A stretch of 58,893 nt of DNA from Polaribacter sp. (GTDB lineage Bacteria; Bacteroidota; Bacteroidia; Flavobacteriales; Flavobacteriaceae), in NCBI GenBank assembly GCA_020740485.1, contig DYMN01000013.1:1-58893 (forward strand). Direction: 5' to 3'. Each line of letters begins with the position of its first letter. Within the stretch, counting starts at the first letter, position 1. This document shows positions 1-8,379 of this stretch, piece after piece. The position numbers and the translations under genes were made by a program. The notes under the pieces were generated by a model. The model did not search any database, was not told where the DNA came from, and saw only the letters and a list, made by a program, of their open reading frames with translations.

Positions 1-275
1 TAACTGAAAACACTACAGCGGAGGAGGCATTTCACACCTATGGAATTATTTGGACTAAAGACGCTATTCAGTTTTATTTAGACAGTCCTGAAAACATAAC
101 CAACACCTATAGTCCCAAAGAAAAAACAGTTGATAACTGGCCCCTTGACCGCCCTTATTATTTGATTTTGAACTTTGCCGTGGGCGGTGATTGGGGAGGA
201 GCTAAGGGAGTTGATGATAGCGTATATCCCCAAAGTATGATAGTAGATTACGTTAGAGTATATCAATTAAAATAA
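1..275 (+). CDS. Glycoside hydrolase family 16 protein, C-terminal part (gene starts outside the window)
   Basis: An open frame enters at base 3 and stops at TAA 273-275, giving about 90 residues. The visible part reads FHTYGIIWTKDAIQFYLD, then PYYLILNFAVGGDWGG, and ends SMIVDYVRVYQLK. This is the characteristic last third of GH16 beta-glucanases (laminarinase-like), where the jelly-roll fold closes with the D-Y-V-R-V-Y-Q strand. The catalytic ExDxxE motif would lie upstream of the window. The protein would hydrolyse beta-1,3 or mixed beta-glucans, probably outside the cell or at its surface. It lies 19 bases before a GH30 lipoprotein on the same strand, so the two are probably one polysaccharide-use operon. 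Family is confident; exact substrate is not. Confidence 0.85.
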   Translation, partial: TENTTAEEAFHTYGIIWTKDAIQFYLDSPENITNTYSPKEKTVDNWPLDRPYYLILNFAVGGDWGGAKGVDDSVYPQSMIVDYVRVYQLK

Positions 276-294
276 AAATAAATTAAAGGGTTTA

Positions 295-1770
295 ATGATG
301 TCTTATACTAAAATATCCATAGTTTTGATTGCTTCGTTGGTTTTGTTATCAACTGCTTGTAATAAAACGCTAAAACAAGATGAAAATCAGGGAACAAAAG
401 AAGCTGTACTTAATAAGCTAAAAATTTACACTACAAATGATAGTTTAAATTACAAAATCACAAATAACGGTACCGGAACATTTGAAGCGTTTAACCAACC
501 GGTGGAAACCCAAACTTGTGTTTTTGTGTATCCCAACCAAGAACATCAAACTTTTATGGGAATTGGTGGAGCCATTACCGATGCAAGCGCCGAAGTTTTT
601 GCTCAGCTCTCCCCTGAACAACAACAAGAGCTGTTAACTGCTTATTTTGATGTTGAAAAAGGCAATGCCTATACCATTATTCGCACCAATATGAACAGTT
701 GTGATTTCAGCTCTGATAGTTATACTTATATCAAAGAAGGCGACAAAACGTTACAAACATTTGACATCGGGCATGATAAAAAATTTAAAATCCCGTTTAT
801 TAAAAAGGCAATCAAAAAAACAAATGGGAAAGCTCATTTCTATTTTAGCCCATGGAGTCCACCGGCTTTTATGAAGGACAATAAAGATATGCTGCACGGA
901 GGAAAATTAAAACCGGAATATTATCAAACGTGGGCAGATTATTACGTGAAATTCATCCAAGCATATGAAAAAGAAGGTGTTTCTATTTGGGGACTTACCA
1001 TTCAGAACGAACCCATGGCAAAGCAAATTTGGGAATCGTGTATTTATACTGCTGAAGCTGAACGAAATTTTTTGAAAAATTATTTAGGACCTACCTTGCA
1101 TAAAAACAGTTTCCAAGACAAAAAAATCATTGTTTGGGATCACAACAGAGATTTGATAACCCAAAGAGCAGATGTAATATTAAACGATCCGGAAGCTTCA
1201 AAATACGTTTGGGGTGTAGGATTCCATTGGTATGAAGATTGGAGTGGGGGTCAACCCATGTTTGAAAATGTAGGCTTTGTAAACCAAAACTACCCTGATA
1301 AAAACTTAATTTTTACTGAAGGTTGTGCCGAGAGTTTTGATGCTAATCATTACTACAGTTGGTCCAATGCAAAACAATATGCCACTTCGATGATTCACGA
1401 TTTTAACAACGGAACAGTAGCTTGGACCGATTGGAATATCTTATTGGATCAGCAAGGGGGACCTAACCACGTGAAAAATTTCTGTTTTGCCCCTGTTCAC
1501 GCGGATTTGAAAACCAAAGAACTTATATTTACTCCGGCTTATTATGCTATCGGTCATTTTTCAAAATTTATCCAACCCGGAGCCAAAAGAATAACAACCT
1601 CGGTTAGCAGGAGTAGTTTATTGAGTACCTCTTTTAAAAATCCCGATAATACCATAGTTACTATTGTGCTAAACAATAGTGAAGAACCAGTAAAATACTT
1701 TTTAACCATTAATGCAATGGCAAGTGAAATCGTAATAGCACCTAATGCTATTCAAACTTTAGTTTATTAG
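295..1770 (+). CDS. GH30 family glycosyl hydrolase, lipoprotein
   Basis: A 491-residue protein. The N-terminus is a lipoprotein signal ending in the lipobox LSTAC, so it is exported and lipid-anchored. The (beta/alpha)8 domain shows the GH30 landmarks: FMGIGGAITDASA near residue 85, the acid/base Glu in TIQNEPMA (about E239) and the nucleophile Glu in FTEGCAES (about E342). A short beta-rich tail follows, as is usual for the family. GH30 members include glucosylceramidase-like enzymes and beta-1,6-glucanases. Next to GH16 the second is more likely, because together they would cleave the beta-1,3 backbone and beta-1,6 branches of laminarin-type glucans; that is inference. There are two adjacent ATG codons at 295 and 298 and either could be the start. 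Confidence 0.9.
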   Translation: MMSYTKISIVLIASLVLLSTACNKTLKQDENQGTKEAVLNKLKIYTTNDSLNYKITNNGTGTFEAFNQPVETQTCVFVYPNQEHQTFMGIGGAITDASAEVFAQLSPEQQQELLTAYFDVEKGNAYTIIRTNMNSCDFSSDSYTYIKEGDKTLQTFDIGHDKKFKIPFIKKAIKKTNGKAHFYFSPWSPPAFMKDNKDMLHGGKLKPEYYQTWADYYVKFIQAYEKEGVSIWGLTIQNEPMAKQIWESCIYTAEAERNFLKNYLGPTLHKNSFQDKKIIVWDHNRDLITQRADVILNDPEASKYVWGVGFHWYEDWSGGQPMFENVGFVNQNYPDKNLIFTEGCAESFDANHYYSWSNAKQYATSMIHDFNNGTVAWTDWNILLDQQGGPNHVKNFCFAPVHADLKTKELIFTPAYYAIGHFSKFIQPGAKRITTSVSRSSLLSTSFKNPDNTIVTIVLNNSEEPVKYFLTINAMASEIVIAPNAIQTLVY

Positions 1771-1801
1771 TTTTCATTTTTAATTATTCATACTAAAACC
1801 G

Positions 1802-1870
1802 TCAAATTGTAAACCGACAATTTGATTAATCGAGAGAAAACCACATCTTAATTATGGGATGTGGTTTTTA
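1802..1870 (+). terminator. Hairpins and rho-independent terminator after the GH30 gene
   Basis: Two stem-loops follow the GH30 stop. The first pairs TCAAATTGT with ACAATTTGA (1802-1825). The second has an 11-bp perfect stem, AAAACCACATC (1837-1847) with GATGTGGTTTT (1858-1868), running into T residues, and is the likely terminator. The rest of the 1771-2118 gap is AT-rich and shows no gene. Confidence 0.75.
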
Positions 1871-2054
1871 GTTTGTCTATAAATCCGCAACTATGTTAAA
1901 ATAACATCATCCAAAAGAACCCTTTTCTCTTTGGCAATGTAAAACAGAATCATTTTTTTTAAAATCAAGTGAATTCAAAGAAAATTCTTTGATTTCTTTT
2001 TAATTAATCCATAGGATTTGTATTCCTTTTTTTGATGAATTTTGATTGGTTAAA

Positions 2055-2091
2055 GAAAAAAAGCACCGATTACCATAAGTATCGATGCTTT
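2055..2091 (-). terminator. Terminator for the clpX transcript
   Basis: On the minus strand AAGCATCGAT (2090-2081) pairs with ATCGGTGCTT (2070-2061) with one mismatch, and a run of T residues follows. It lies about 30 bases past the clpX stop. Confidence 0.65.
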
Positions 2092-2118
2092 GAATATTAT
2101 TTTGTAATTGAATAACAT

Positions 2119-3363
2119 TTAAGAAGCCGCTTTTAATTTATGCAAAGTAGTTTTAGACAATTTATGCATTGCGTACTCTTTAGTAATTACTAATTTATTG
2201 TCCTCTTCACTCGGCATATCAAACATAGAATCTGTAAGTATGGCTTCGCAAAGTGAACGTAATCCTCTGGCACCTAATTTATATTCCAATGCTTTGTCCA
2301 CTATAAAATCCAAAGTTTCTTCTTCAAAAACCAATTCAATTTTATCAATAGCAAAAAGTTTTTGGTATTGTTTTACTAAAGCATTTTTCGGTTCGGTCAG
2401 AATAGAACGCAGTGTTTCTCGGTCTAATGGATTCATATAGCTCAACACCGGTAAACGACCTATGATTTCAGGAATTAATCCGAATTCTTTTAAATCGTGT
2501 GGGGTGATGTATTGTAATAAATTTTCTTTATCTATTTGGTCTTCATTTTTGGAAGCATTATAGCCTACCGCTTGCATATTGAGACGTCTGCCAATGATAC
2601 GGTCAATACCTGAAAAAGCACCGCCGGCTATAAAAAGGATGTTTGTTGTATCTATTTCAACAAAGCTTTGTTCAGGATGTTTTCTTCCCCCTTTAGGCGG
2701 TACATTTACTTTACTTCCTTCCAATAACTTTAATAAAGCTTGTTGCACGCCTTCTCCACTCACATCACGCGTAATAGAAGGATTATCACCTTTACGTGCT
2801 ATTTTGTCTATTTCATCAATAAAAACGATTCCCATTTGGGCTTTTTCTACGTTATAATCAGCCGCCTGCAACAATCTGGTTAATATGGTTTCCACATCTT
2901 CGCCCACATAGCCGGCTTGGGTTAAAACGGTTGCATCTACAATTGCAAACGGCACACTGAGCATTTTAGCAATACTTCGTGCTATTAACGTTTTTCCGGT
3001 GCCGGTTTCTCCTGCTAAAATGATATTACTTTTTTCAATTTCTACTTCATTGGCGTCAGCTCCTTCTTGAGCTATTCGCTTATAATGGTTATAAACAGCT
3101 ACGGACATTGCTTTTTTTGTAAAATCTTGCCCTATAACATATTGATCTAAAAAAGCTTTGATTTCTCTTGGTTTTTTTATTTCAAATTTAGACTGTTTTT
3201 TATTGGTTTTTGTGGATTTCCCAGCTGATTCTTCTAATACTATTTGATAGGCTTGTTCTATACATAAATTACATATATGCGCATCCATACCGGCAATCAT
3301 GATGTCGGTTTCAGACTTATTTCTTCCACAAAACGAGCAATATACATTGTCTTTTTTTGCCAT
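2119..3363 (-). CDS. clpX: ATP-dependent Clp protease ATP-binding subunit ClpX
   Basis: The AAA+ unfoldase that recognises tagged or native substrates and threads them into ClpP. From the start MAKKDN the protein is 414 residues. It has the N-terminal zinc-binding domain (C9, C12, C31, C34), Walker A GETGTGKT (118-125), Walker B VFIDEIDK (about 180) and the C-terminal small AAA domain with sensor 2 in LGARGLRSL. An upstream in-frame ATG at 3381 adds six residues not typical of the family, so 3363 is preferred. The surface loop that docks on ClpP, IGF in E. coli, reads VGY here. clpP lies upstream on the same strand with one gene between them. Identity is certain. Confidence 0.98.
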   Translation of the reverse strand: MAKKDNVYCSFCGRNKSETDIMIAGMDAHICNLCIEQAYQIVLEESAGKSTKTNKKQSKFEIKKPREIKAFLDQYVIGQDFTKKAMSVAVYNHYKRIAQEGADANEVEIEKSNIILAGETGTGKTLIARSIAKMLSVPFAIVDATVLTQAGYVGEDVETILTRLLQAADYNVEKAQMGIVFIDEIDKIARKGDNPSITRDVSGEGVQQALLKLLEGSKVNVPPKGGRKHPEQSFVEIDTTNILFIAGGAFSGIDRIIGRRLNMQAVGYNASKNEDQIDKENLLQYITPHDLKEFGLIPEIIGRLPVLSYMNPLDRETLRSILTEPKNALVKQYQKLFAIDKIELVFEEETLDFIVDKALEYKLGARGLRSLCEAILTDSMFDMPSEEDNKLVITKEYAMHKLSKTTLHKLKAAS

Positions 3364-3390
3364 ATTACTTTGGTATAACAATTATGTTAA

Positions 3391-3978
3391 TCAATCTTTA
3401 AATACTTCTTTTAAACTTACTTGCATATCGGGAAATAATCTTCCTGCGATGATGTCAGCTCCTTCTTTCGCATCAAACAATCCGTGCAATTGATAAACTC
3501 CATTTTCTAAACAATAGATTTCAATGGTTTTCAAATCGGGATTGGCTATCCAATATTCTTTGACTTCATTTTCTTCGTAGAGATTGAATTTTTCATTGTA
3601 ATCTCTTTTGGCGGTGCTTTCCGATAAAACTTCTACTATCAAATCCGGTGATCCTATACAACCGTAATCGTCTAATTTTGATCGGTCACAAATGATGCAG
3701 ATGTCGGGTTGGACAACTGTAATGTTTCTATTTTGCTTAGTTAATCTAACATCGAAAGGAGATTCGTAAACATTACATGAATTTAAATTTAATGATAAAT
3801 AAAATTGATGTGCCAACTTAAAATTAATCTGTTGGTGCATTCTTTTAGGCGCAGGACTCATTTTGTACAACCATCCTTTGATGAGCTCTACTCGCTCTTC
3901 AAATCGCCATTGAAGGTAGTCAGCATACGTGTATTGTTTGCTGAAATCCAATTGTGAGAGGTCGGTGATGGTTTTCAT
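3391..3978 (-). CDS. Uma2 family (DUF820) PD-(D/E)XK nuclease-like protein
   Basis: A 195-residue protein with the Uma2/DUF820 pattern: an N-terminal segment YTYADYLQW...ERVELIKGWLYKMSPAP, then VQPDICIICD, PDLIVEVLSEST and YEENEVKEYWIANP. The last three carry the D, E and (E)-x-Y/W positions of the restriction-endonuclease-like fold. The family is abundant in cyanobacteria and scattered in Bacteroidota. Its function is largely unknown, and nuclease activity is a structural inference. It sits between clpP and clpX, 27 bases before the clpX start and about 145 bases after clpP, so clpX may be read from its transcript. It looks like an insertion into an ancestral clpP-clpX pair. Confidence 0.8.
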   Translation of the reverse strand: MKTITDLSQLDFSKQYTYADYLQWRFEERVELIKGWLYKMSPAPKRMHQQINFKLAHQFYLSLNLNSCNVYESPFDVRLTKQNRNITVVQPDICIICDRSKLDDYGCIGSPDLIVEVLSESTAKRDYNEKFNLYEENEVKEYWIANPDLKTIEIYCLENGVYQLHGLFDAKEGADIIAGRLFPDMQVSLKEVFKD

Positions 3979-4000
3979 CTTTATAATTACGATTTACGTT

Positions 4001-4018
4001 CCGATAGCTATCGGAATA
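4001..4018. repeat. CCGATAGCTATCGG palindrome (REP-like)
   Basis: The interval between clpP and the Uma2-like gene holds the palindrome TTCCGATAGCTATCGGAA. The same core recurs at 19301-19320 as a perfect 20-bp palindrome and in weaker forms near 20310, 38259 and 48981, always between genes. A dispersed intergenic palindrome family is the simplest reading. Confidence 0.6.
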
Positions 4019-4122
4019 CGAAACATTTTAGCGTTCAACGATCGAATATGAGTTAATTAAGATGTACGGAATGAATTTTAAATATTCTTCCAATCAATAA
4101 ATTGGTCGGATGATGATTTAAA

Positions 4123-4779
4123 TTACTTAGTTAAAATCTCATCGATCATACCATAAGCTTTGGCTTCTTCGGCACGCATCCAATAGTCGCGGTCGGAATC
4201 GGCATACACTTTATCATACGGTTGCCCTGAATGATGCGAAATTATTTCGTATAATTCTTTTTTTAATTTTCCAATTTCTCGTGCTGTAATTTCGATATCA
4301 CTGGCTTGACCTTCTGCTCCGCCTAAGGGTTGGTGAATCATAATGCGTGAATGGGGTAGTGCAGAGCGTTTGCCTTTAGTTCCCGCTACCATGAGCACTG
4401 CTCCCATAGAAGCAGCCATTCCGGTACAGATAGTCGCTACATCGGGTTTGATAAATTGCATCGTATCATAAATTCCCAATCCGGCATAGACACCTCCACC
4501 CGGTGTGTTCATATAAATTGAAATATCTTTTGATGAATCTAAACTTGATAAAAACAACAATTGCGCTTGTACAATATTTGCCACTTGATCATTGATAGCC
4601 GTTCCTAAAAAGATAATTCTATCCATCATTAAACGCGAAAAAACATCCATTTGCGCTACATTTAACTGGCGTTCTTCTATAATATAAGGGGTCATACTGC
4701 TCACGATGTTGTCATAGTGCATATTGCTAATTCCGTGATGTTTAGTGGCGTATTGCCTGAATTCTTTACCGTAGTCCAT
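4123..4779 (-). CDS. clpP: ATP-dependent Clp protease proteolytic subunit ClpP
   Basis: The serine peptidase that forms a double heptameric ring and degrades proteins fed by ClpX. It is 218 residues. The triad is visible: Ser124 in GMAASMGAV, His149 in MIHQP, and Asp194 in YADSDRDYW as the probable third member. The N-terminal stretch before MTPYIIEE is longer than in E. coli and may include a propeptide. A match to the Bacteroidota promoter lies just upstream (4817-4849), so clpP probably heads the transcript. Confidence 0.97.
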   Translation of the reverse strand: MDYGKEFRQYATKHHGISNMHYDNIVSSMTPYIIEERQLNVAQMDVFSRLMMDRIIFLGTAINDQVANIVQAQLLFLSSLDSSKDISIYMNTPGGGVYAGLGIYDTMQFIKPDVATICTGMAASMGAVLMVAGTKGKRSALPHSRIMIHQPLGGAEGQASDIEITAREIGKLKKELYEIISHHSGQPYDKVYADSDRDYWMRAEEAKAYGMIDEILTK

Positions 4780-4816
4780 ATATTTGTAATTGGTTTCTAA
4801 GTTATTATTGAACTGA

Positions 4817-4849
4817 CAAAGTTATTTATTTTTTTTATAGATAAAACAA
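4817..4849 (-). promoter_or_regulatory. Promoter of clpP
   Basis: On the minus strand, TTG (4849-4847), a 22-base spacer, then TAACTTTG (4824-4817). This fits the Bacteroidota sigma-70 pattern TTG...TAnnTTTG with a perfect -7 element. It lies about 40 bases before the clpP start. Confidence 0.6.
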
Positions 4850-4888
4850 AAAGGGTTGAAATTGCAATAAAATTGCCTTTCAACCCTC
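4848..4888 (-). terminator. Terminator for the MliC-like gene
   Basis: A perfect 10-bp stem, AGGGTTGAAA (4852-4861) with TTTCAACCCT (4878-4887), followed on the minus strand by T residues. It separates the MliC-like gene from clpP. Confidence 0.65.
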
Positions 4889-4908
4889 CTATATAAAAAA
4901 ATTATTCC

Positions 4909-5277
4909 TTATTTTTTATGTGTGAAAATAGATTTTCCGTCTTTTTTCAAATCTACCTGACCTTGCCATTCGGTAAATACAAAATGTTCGTTGCTGTATT
5001 GTACTCCTGATGCTGTGGTGTCTTGTTTCATTTCGATAGTTTCATTTTCATAGGTAAAAGTGGCTGTGCTCTGGGTGTTATTGAATAACATTTTAAGCAT
5101 TTTTCCTTCTTTGTTGGTCAATGAATCAATTACGATTTCGTCGACTTTGGGTGCAGGTGGTGTTACCACTTCTAATGAATCAACTACTGGTGTTACCGCT
5201 TCACCTTCTTTTGGGTTTTTACAAGCAAATAATCCTAAGGTAGCAATTCCAAAAACAAATAATGTGTTTTTTTTCAT
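4909..5277 (-). CDS. Putative lipoprotein with MliC-like (C-type lysozyme inhibitor) domain
   Basis: A 122-residue lipoprotein: signal MKKNTLFVFGIATLGLFAC with the lipidated Cys at 19, an acidic proline-rich linker, then a small beta domain from about residue 55. The domain has F-N-N...ATFTYENETIEM, ASGVQYSNEHFVFTEWQGQVDL and a final KDGKSIF. This resembles the MliC/COG3895 fold, in which the conserved SGxxY and F-W-x-K-G strand block the active site of C-type lysozyme. Here the W and G are kept but the order F-x-F-T-E-W is unusual. If correct, it protects the envelope against host or prey lysozyme. The family call is by pattern only. Confidence 0.55.
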   Translation of the reverse strand: MKKNTLFVFGIATLGLFACKNPKEGEAVTPVVDSLEVVTPPAPKVDEIVIDSLTNKEGKMLKMLFNNTQSTATFTYENETIEMKQDTTASGVQYSNEHFVFTEWQGQVDLKKDGKSIFTHKK

Positions 5278-5337
5278 TTTGGGTTTAAAAAAATTAAAGT
5301 TAATACGGGTCGATAATTATCAAATCAAATGCCAAAC

Positions 5338-5967
5338 TCATTTTTGCACTTCTTTTTGCAGTAATTCTTTTGGCAACAAATCTTTAATCAATTGATTTTC
5401 GGTTTGATCTTCAATCTTCCAACCTAATATTTTTGCTACACTCCACAGTTGATTTAACTCTTCTAACAATCTTTTTTTGGCAATTTCCTTTGATTTGGAA
5501 ACTTCCAAGCTCTTCATCAACTTTTCGGTACTTGATTTTTGAACGGCATTTAATTCTTCTTTGGTAAAAGAATTAAACATACTTTGCTGAAAATCGTAGT
5601 ATTTATAACTTGGCACTATGGTCAATTCTTCCTTAGGAATGCTTTTGATAACGATTTTTTTATGAATTGAATCCAATTCAATTTTCATTTTTTTTAAATC
5701 ATAGCTCACTAAAACCTTGGCACTTACAATTAAGATTACTTTTTTATCAAAATTTAAAGTTTCAAAAAGGTATTTATTAGAGTCAGCATATTGGTAAAAT
5801 TGAGTAAAACTTTCTTCAGCCACTACTAATTTGCTTACATTTTTTATCCCGTTTTGGATCAACTCTACTTGTTCGGAGCTGTAGTCTTTTTTGGTCTTTT
5901 GCAAAATTATGATTCCAACCAAAAGTCCTATGACGAAAATTAAGATGTAAGTGGCAATTTTGGTCAT
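5338..5967 (-). CDS. DUF4230 domain-containing protein
   Basis: A 209-residue protein with one N-terminal membrane anchor (residues 5-22), so mostly periplasmic or extracytoplasmic. The body carries the DUF4230 signature: VSKLVVAEESFTQFYQYAD, then ILIVSAKVLVSYDLKKMKI and IVIKSIPKEELTIVPSYKYYD. No function is known for the family. Its start directly abuts the lspA stop (5968), so the two are very likely cotranscribed with lspA first. Confidence 0.75.
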   Translation of the reverse strand: MTKIATYILIFVIGLLVGIIILQKTKKDYSSEQVELIQNGIKNVSKLVVAEESFTQFYQYADSNKYLFETLNFDKKVILIVSAKVLVSYDLKKMKIELDSIHKKIVIKSIPKEELTIVPSYKYYDFQQSMFNSFTKEELNAVQKSSTEKLMKSLEVSKSKEIAKKRLLEELNQLWSVAKILGWKIEDQTENQLIKDLLPKELLQKEVQK

Positions 5968-6582
5968 TTATTCTAAGTTTTCTGTTGCTGCTTTAGGGAG
6001 AATCGTTTTATTGAAAAGTAAGAGAATAGCTACACCAACCGTAATAGCACTATCCGCTACATTAAAAATAGCATTGAAAAATGTAAAATTATCTCCTCCA
6101 AAAAAAGGCAATCCTTCCGGTAATTTTCCACGCCACAAGGGAAAATAAAACATATCTACTACTTTGCCGTGGAACAATGTTCCATAGGGTTTATCCGTAA
6201 AAAGGGTTGCTACCGAATGCATCGGGTCATCAAAAATAATTCCATAAAAAACAGAATCGATAATATTGCCCATAGCGCCTGCGAATATTAAAGAAATCGA
6301 AAAGATGAGGATTTGACTTCGTTTTTCCTTAACAGATAACCAAAGCCAATAAAATATACCGACTACGGCAAATAATCGGAAAACAGTAAGTAACAATTTT
6401 CCCGTTCTGCCTCCTATTTCTGTACCCCAAGCCATTCCGTTATTTTGTACAAAATAAACTTGAAACCAATTCCAACCATTGACTAAATAAGATTCGTACA
6501 ACACAAAATGCGTTTTGATGTAAATTTTTGAAATTTGGTCTATCAGTAAGACTACAAAAATGATAATTAAGGCTTTTTTCAC
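5968..6582 (-). CDS. lspA: Lipoprotein signal peptidase LspA (signal peptidase II)
   Basis: The inner-membrane aspartyl peptidase that removes signal peptides from diacylglyceryl-modified prolipoproteins. Of its 204 residues, the conserved ones are Asp15 in LLIDQISK, NNGMAWG (47-53), the catalytic Asp109 in GNIIDSVFYG and Asp177 in FNVADSAITVG. Four membrane segments are evident. An extra loop between the catalytic motifs (about residues 118-165) makes it longer than the E. coli enzyme, as is common in Bacteroidota. Clients are visible in the window: the GH30, MliC-like and M3 peptidase lipoproteins. Confidence 0.96.
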   Translation of the reverse strand: MKKALIIIFVVLLIDQISKIYIKTHFVLYESYLVNGWNWFQVYFVQNNGMAWGTEIGGRTGKLLLTVFRLFAVVGIFYWLWLSVKEKRSQILIFSISLIFAGAMGNIIDSVFYGIIFDDPMHSVATLFTDKPYGTLFHGKVVDMFYFPLWRGKLPEGLPFFGGDNFTFFNAIFNVADSAITVGVAILLLFNKTILPKAATENLE

Positions 6583-6658
6583 TGAGTATAAAAGTTTGTG
6601 CGAAAGTATGGTTTTTTAATCATTTAGCAAAAGCACTTTATTTCCTATTTTGCACAAT

Positions 6659-8323
6659 TCATTTTTGTAAAATTGCTTTAGCTTTTTCAATGGCAATACT
6701 GACGTTATCTGCACAAAATTCATTCCCAACCATATTAACAACTCCGGCTCTTTCCAAATCTTCACGAACTTTTGAATTCATTCCTGAGATCAAGACTTTC
6801 ACTCCTTGATGTTGAAATTTTTTAATTACTTCTTTGAGACGCTGAATTCCGGTACTATCTACAAATGGTAAGTGCCTTGTTCTGATGATTAATATTTTTG
6901 GATATTCGTTTAATTGGTTTATTGTCTCTTCAAACAATTGGGAAGCTCCAAAGAATAAAGGGCCTTCTATTTCATAAATATTGACCTCCTTTGGAATTTC
7001 TTTGAGTTCTTCATCAAATAATATTTCAGGCGTATTTGAATTAGGCAACGTATTTTGTTTTATTTGCACAGCATCGCTCATTCTTTTCATCAAAATAAAG
7101 CTGGAAAGCACAATACCAATCTCAATGGCAATTACTAAATCAAATACCACCGTTAGAAAAAACGTAACCAATAGAACTGTAATATCTCCTTTTTTTCCGG
7201 TAAGCACCAAAGATTTAAATTGACGCCATTCGCTCATATGGTAAGAAACCACCACTAATATTCCGGCTAAAGTTGCCATAGGAATTAACTTGGCGTAAGG
7301 AGCAAAAACCAACATAATCAACAGTAAAACGAATGCATGTGTTATGCCGGCAATTGGGGTGCGACCTCCGTTTTTAACATTGGTGGCTGTTCTTGCAATA
7401 GCACCGGTTGCGGGTATTCCGGCAAAAAGAGAAGATATAATATTGGCACTTCCTTGTGCTATTAATTCTGCATTAGGTCGGTGTTTACTACCAATCATTC
7501 CATCAGCTACCACAGCAGAAAGCAAAGATTCAATAGCGCCCAACAAAGCTATGGCAAAGGCGGGTTGAATCAATTCTTGAACTATTTGCAAATTGACATT
7601 GGGAACGTGCGGTAACGTGAACGTATTGGGAATATCACCAAACTTACTTTCTATGGTTTCAACCGGTAAATTGAAATATTTAACCACGAGTATAGAAAGA
7701 ACAATAGCAACGATGGAACCCGGTATTTTAGTCGTAATTTTATGAAATTTCAATGAAATAACTACGGTAACCAATGCTATACCTATGGCGTAATAATTAA
7801 TTCCTGAAAAATTTGAAAAGTAAACTTTCCATTTACCAATGAAATCAGCCGGCAATTGTTCTACTTGTAGTCCGAAGAAATCCTTGACTTGAGATGAGAA
7901 AATAATCAATGCTATACCGGAAGTAAACCCAACAATAAGCGGATAGGGAATGTATTTCAATAAGTTGCCTAATTTTGCCAAACCCATCCCGATGATTATA
8001 AAACCCGCCATAAAAGTAGCGATAATCAACCCGTCTACGCCGTGTTTTTGCACGATGGCGTAAACGATGACTATAAAGGCACCGGTAGGTCCCCCAATTT
8101 GAACCCGACTTCCACCAAAAGCAGAAATAATAAAACCGGCAACTATCGCAGTAATCAGCCCTTTATCAGGAGAAACGCCGGATGCAATGGCAAAAGCAAT
8201 GGCAAGCGGAAGCGCTACAATACCAACAATAACCCCGGACATTACATCTGTAAGCGCTTGTTTTTTGGTAATTAAACCGTTTTTGTATAATGTATAAAGT
8301 TTAGGATATAGATATGAGTACAT
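6659..8323 (-). CDS. SulP family anion transporter with C-terminal STAS domain
   Basis: A 554-residue inner-membrane carrier. Residues 1-410 hold 10-14 hydrophobic segments with SulP landmarks (GIVALPLAIAFAIASG near the start, AELIAQGSANIISSLFAGIPATGAIARTATN in the middle). Residues about 430-550 are a cytoplasmic STAS domain with LPFVDSTGIQRLKEV. SulP proteins move sulfate, bicarbonate or other anions, usually coupled to Na+ or H+; the substrate cannot be read from sequence. It appears to be transcribed alone. Confidence 0.9.
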   Translation of the reverse strand: MYSYLYPKLYTLYKNGLITKKQALTDVMSGVIVGIVALPLAIAFAIASGVSPDKGLITAIVAGFIISAFGGSRVQIGGPTGAFIVIVYAIVQKHGVDGLIIATFMAGFIIIGMGLAKLGNLLKYIPYPLIVGFTSGIALIIFSSQVKDFFGLQVEQLPADFIGKWKVYFSNFSGINYYAIGIALVTVVISLKFHKITTKIPGSIVAIVLSILVVKYFNLPVETIESKFGDIPNTFTLPHVPNVNLQIVQELIQPAFAIALLGAIESLLSAVVADGMIGSKHRPNAELIAQGSANIISSLFAGIPATGAIARTATNVKNGGRTPIAGITHAFVLLLIMLVFAPYAKLIPMATLAGILVVVSYHMSEWRQFKSLVLTGKKGDITVLLVTFFLTVVFDLVIAIEIGIVLSSFILMKRMSDAVQIKQNTLPNSNTPEILFDEELKEIPKEVNIYEIEGPLFFGASQLFEETINQLNEYPKILIIRTRHLPFVDSTGIQRLKEVIKKFQHQGVKVLISGMNSKVREDLERAGVVNMVGNEFCADNVSIAIEKAKAILQK

Positions 8324-8379
8324 GTTGTGTGAGCGTCTGGCAAAAAAGTAAAATTAAAAGGTTTTAAATAAGATTGTTT

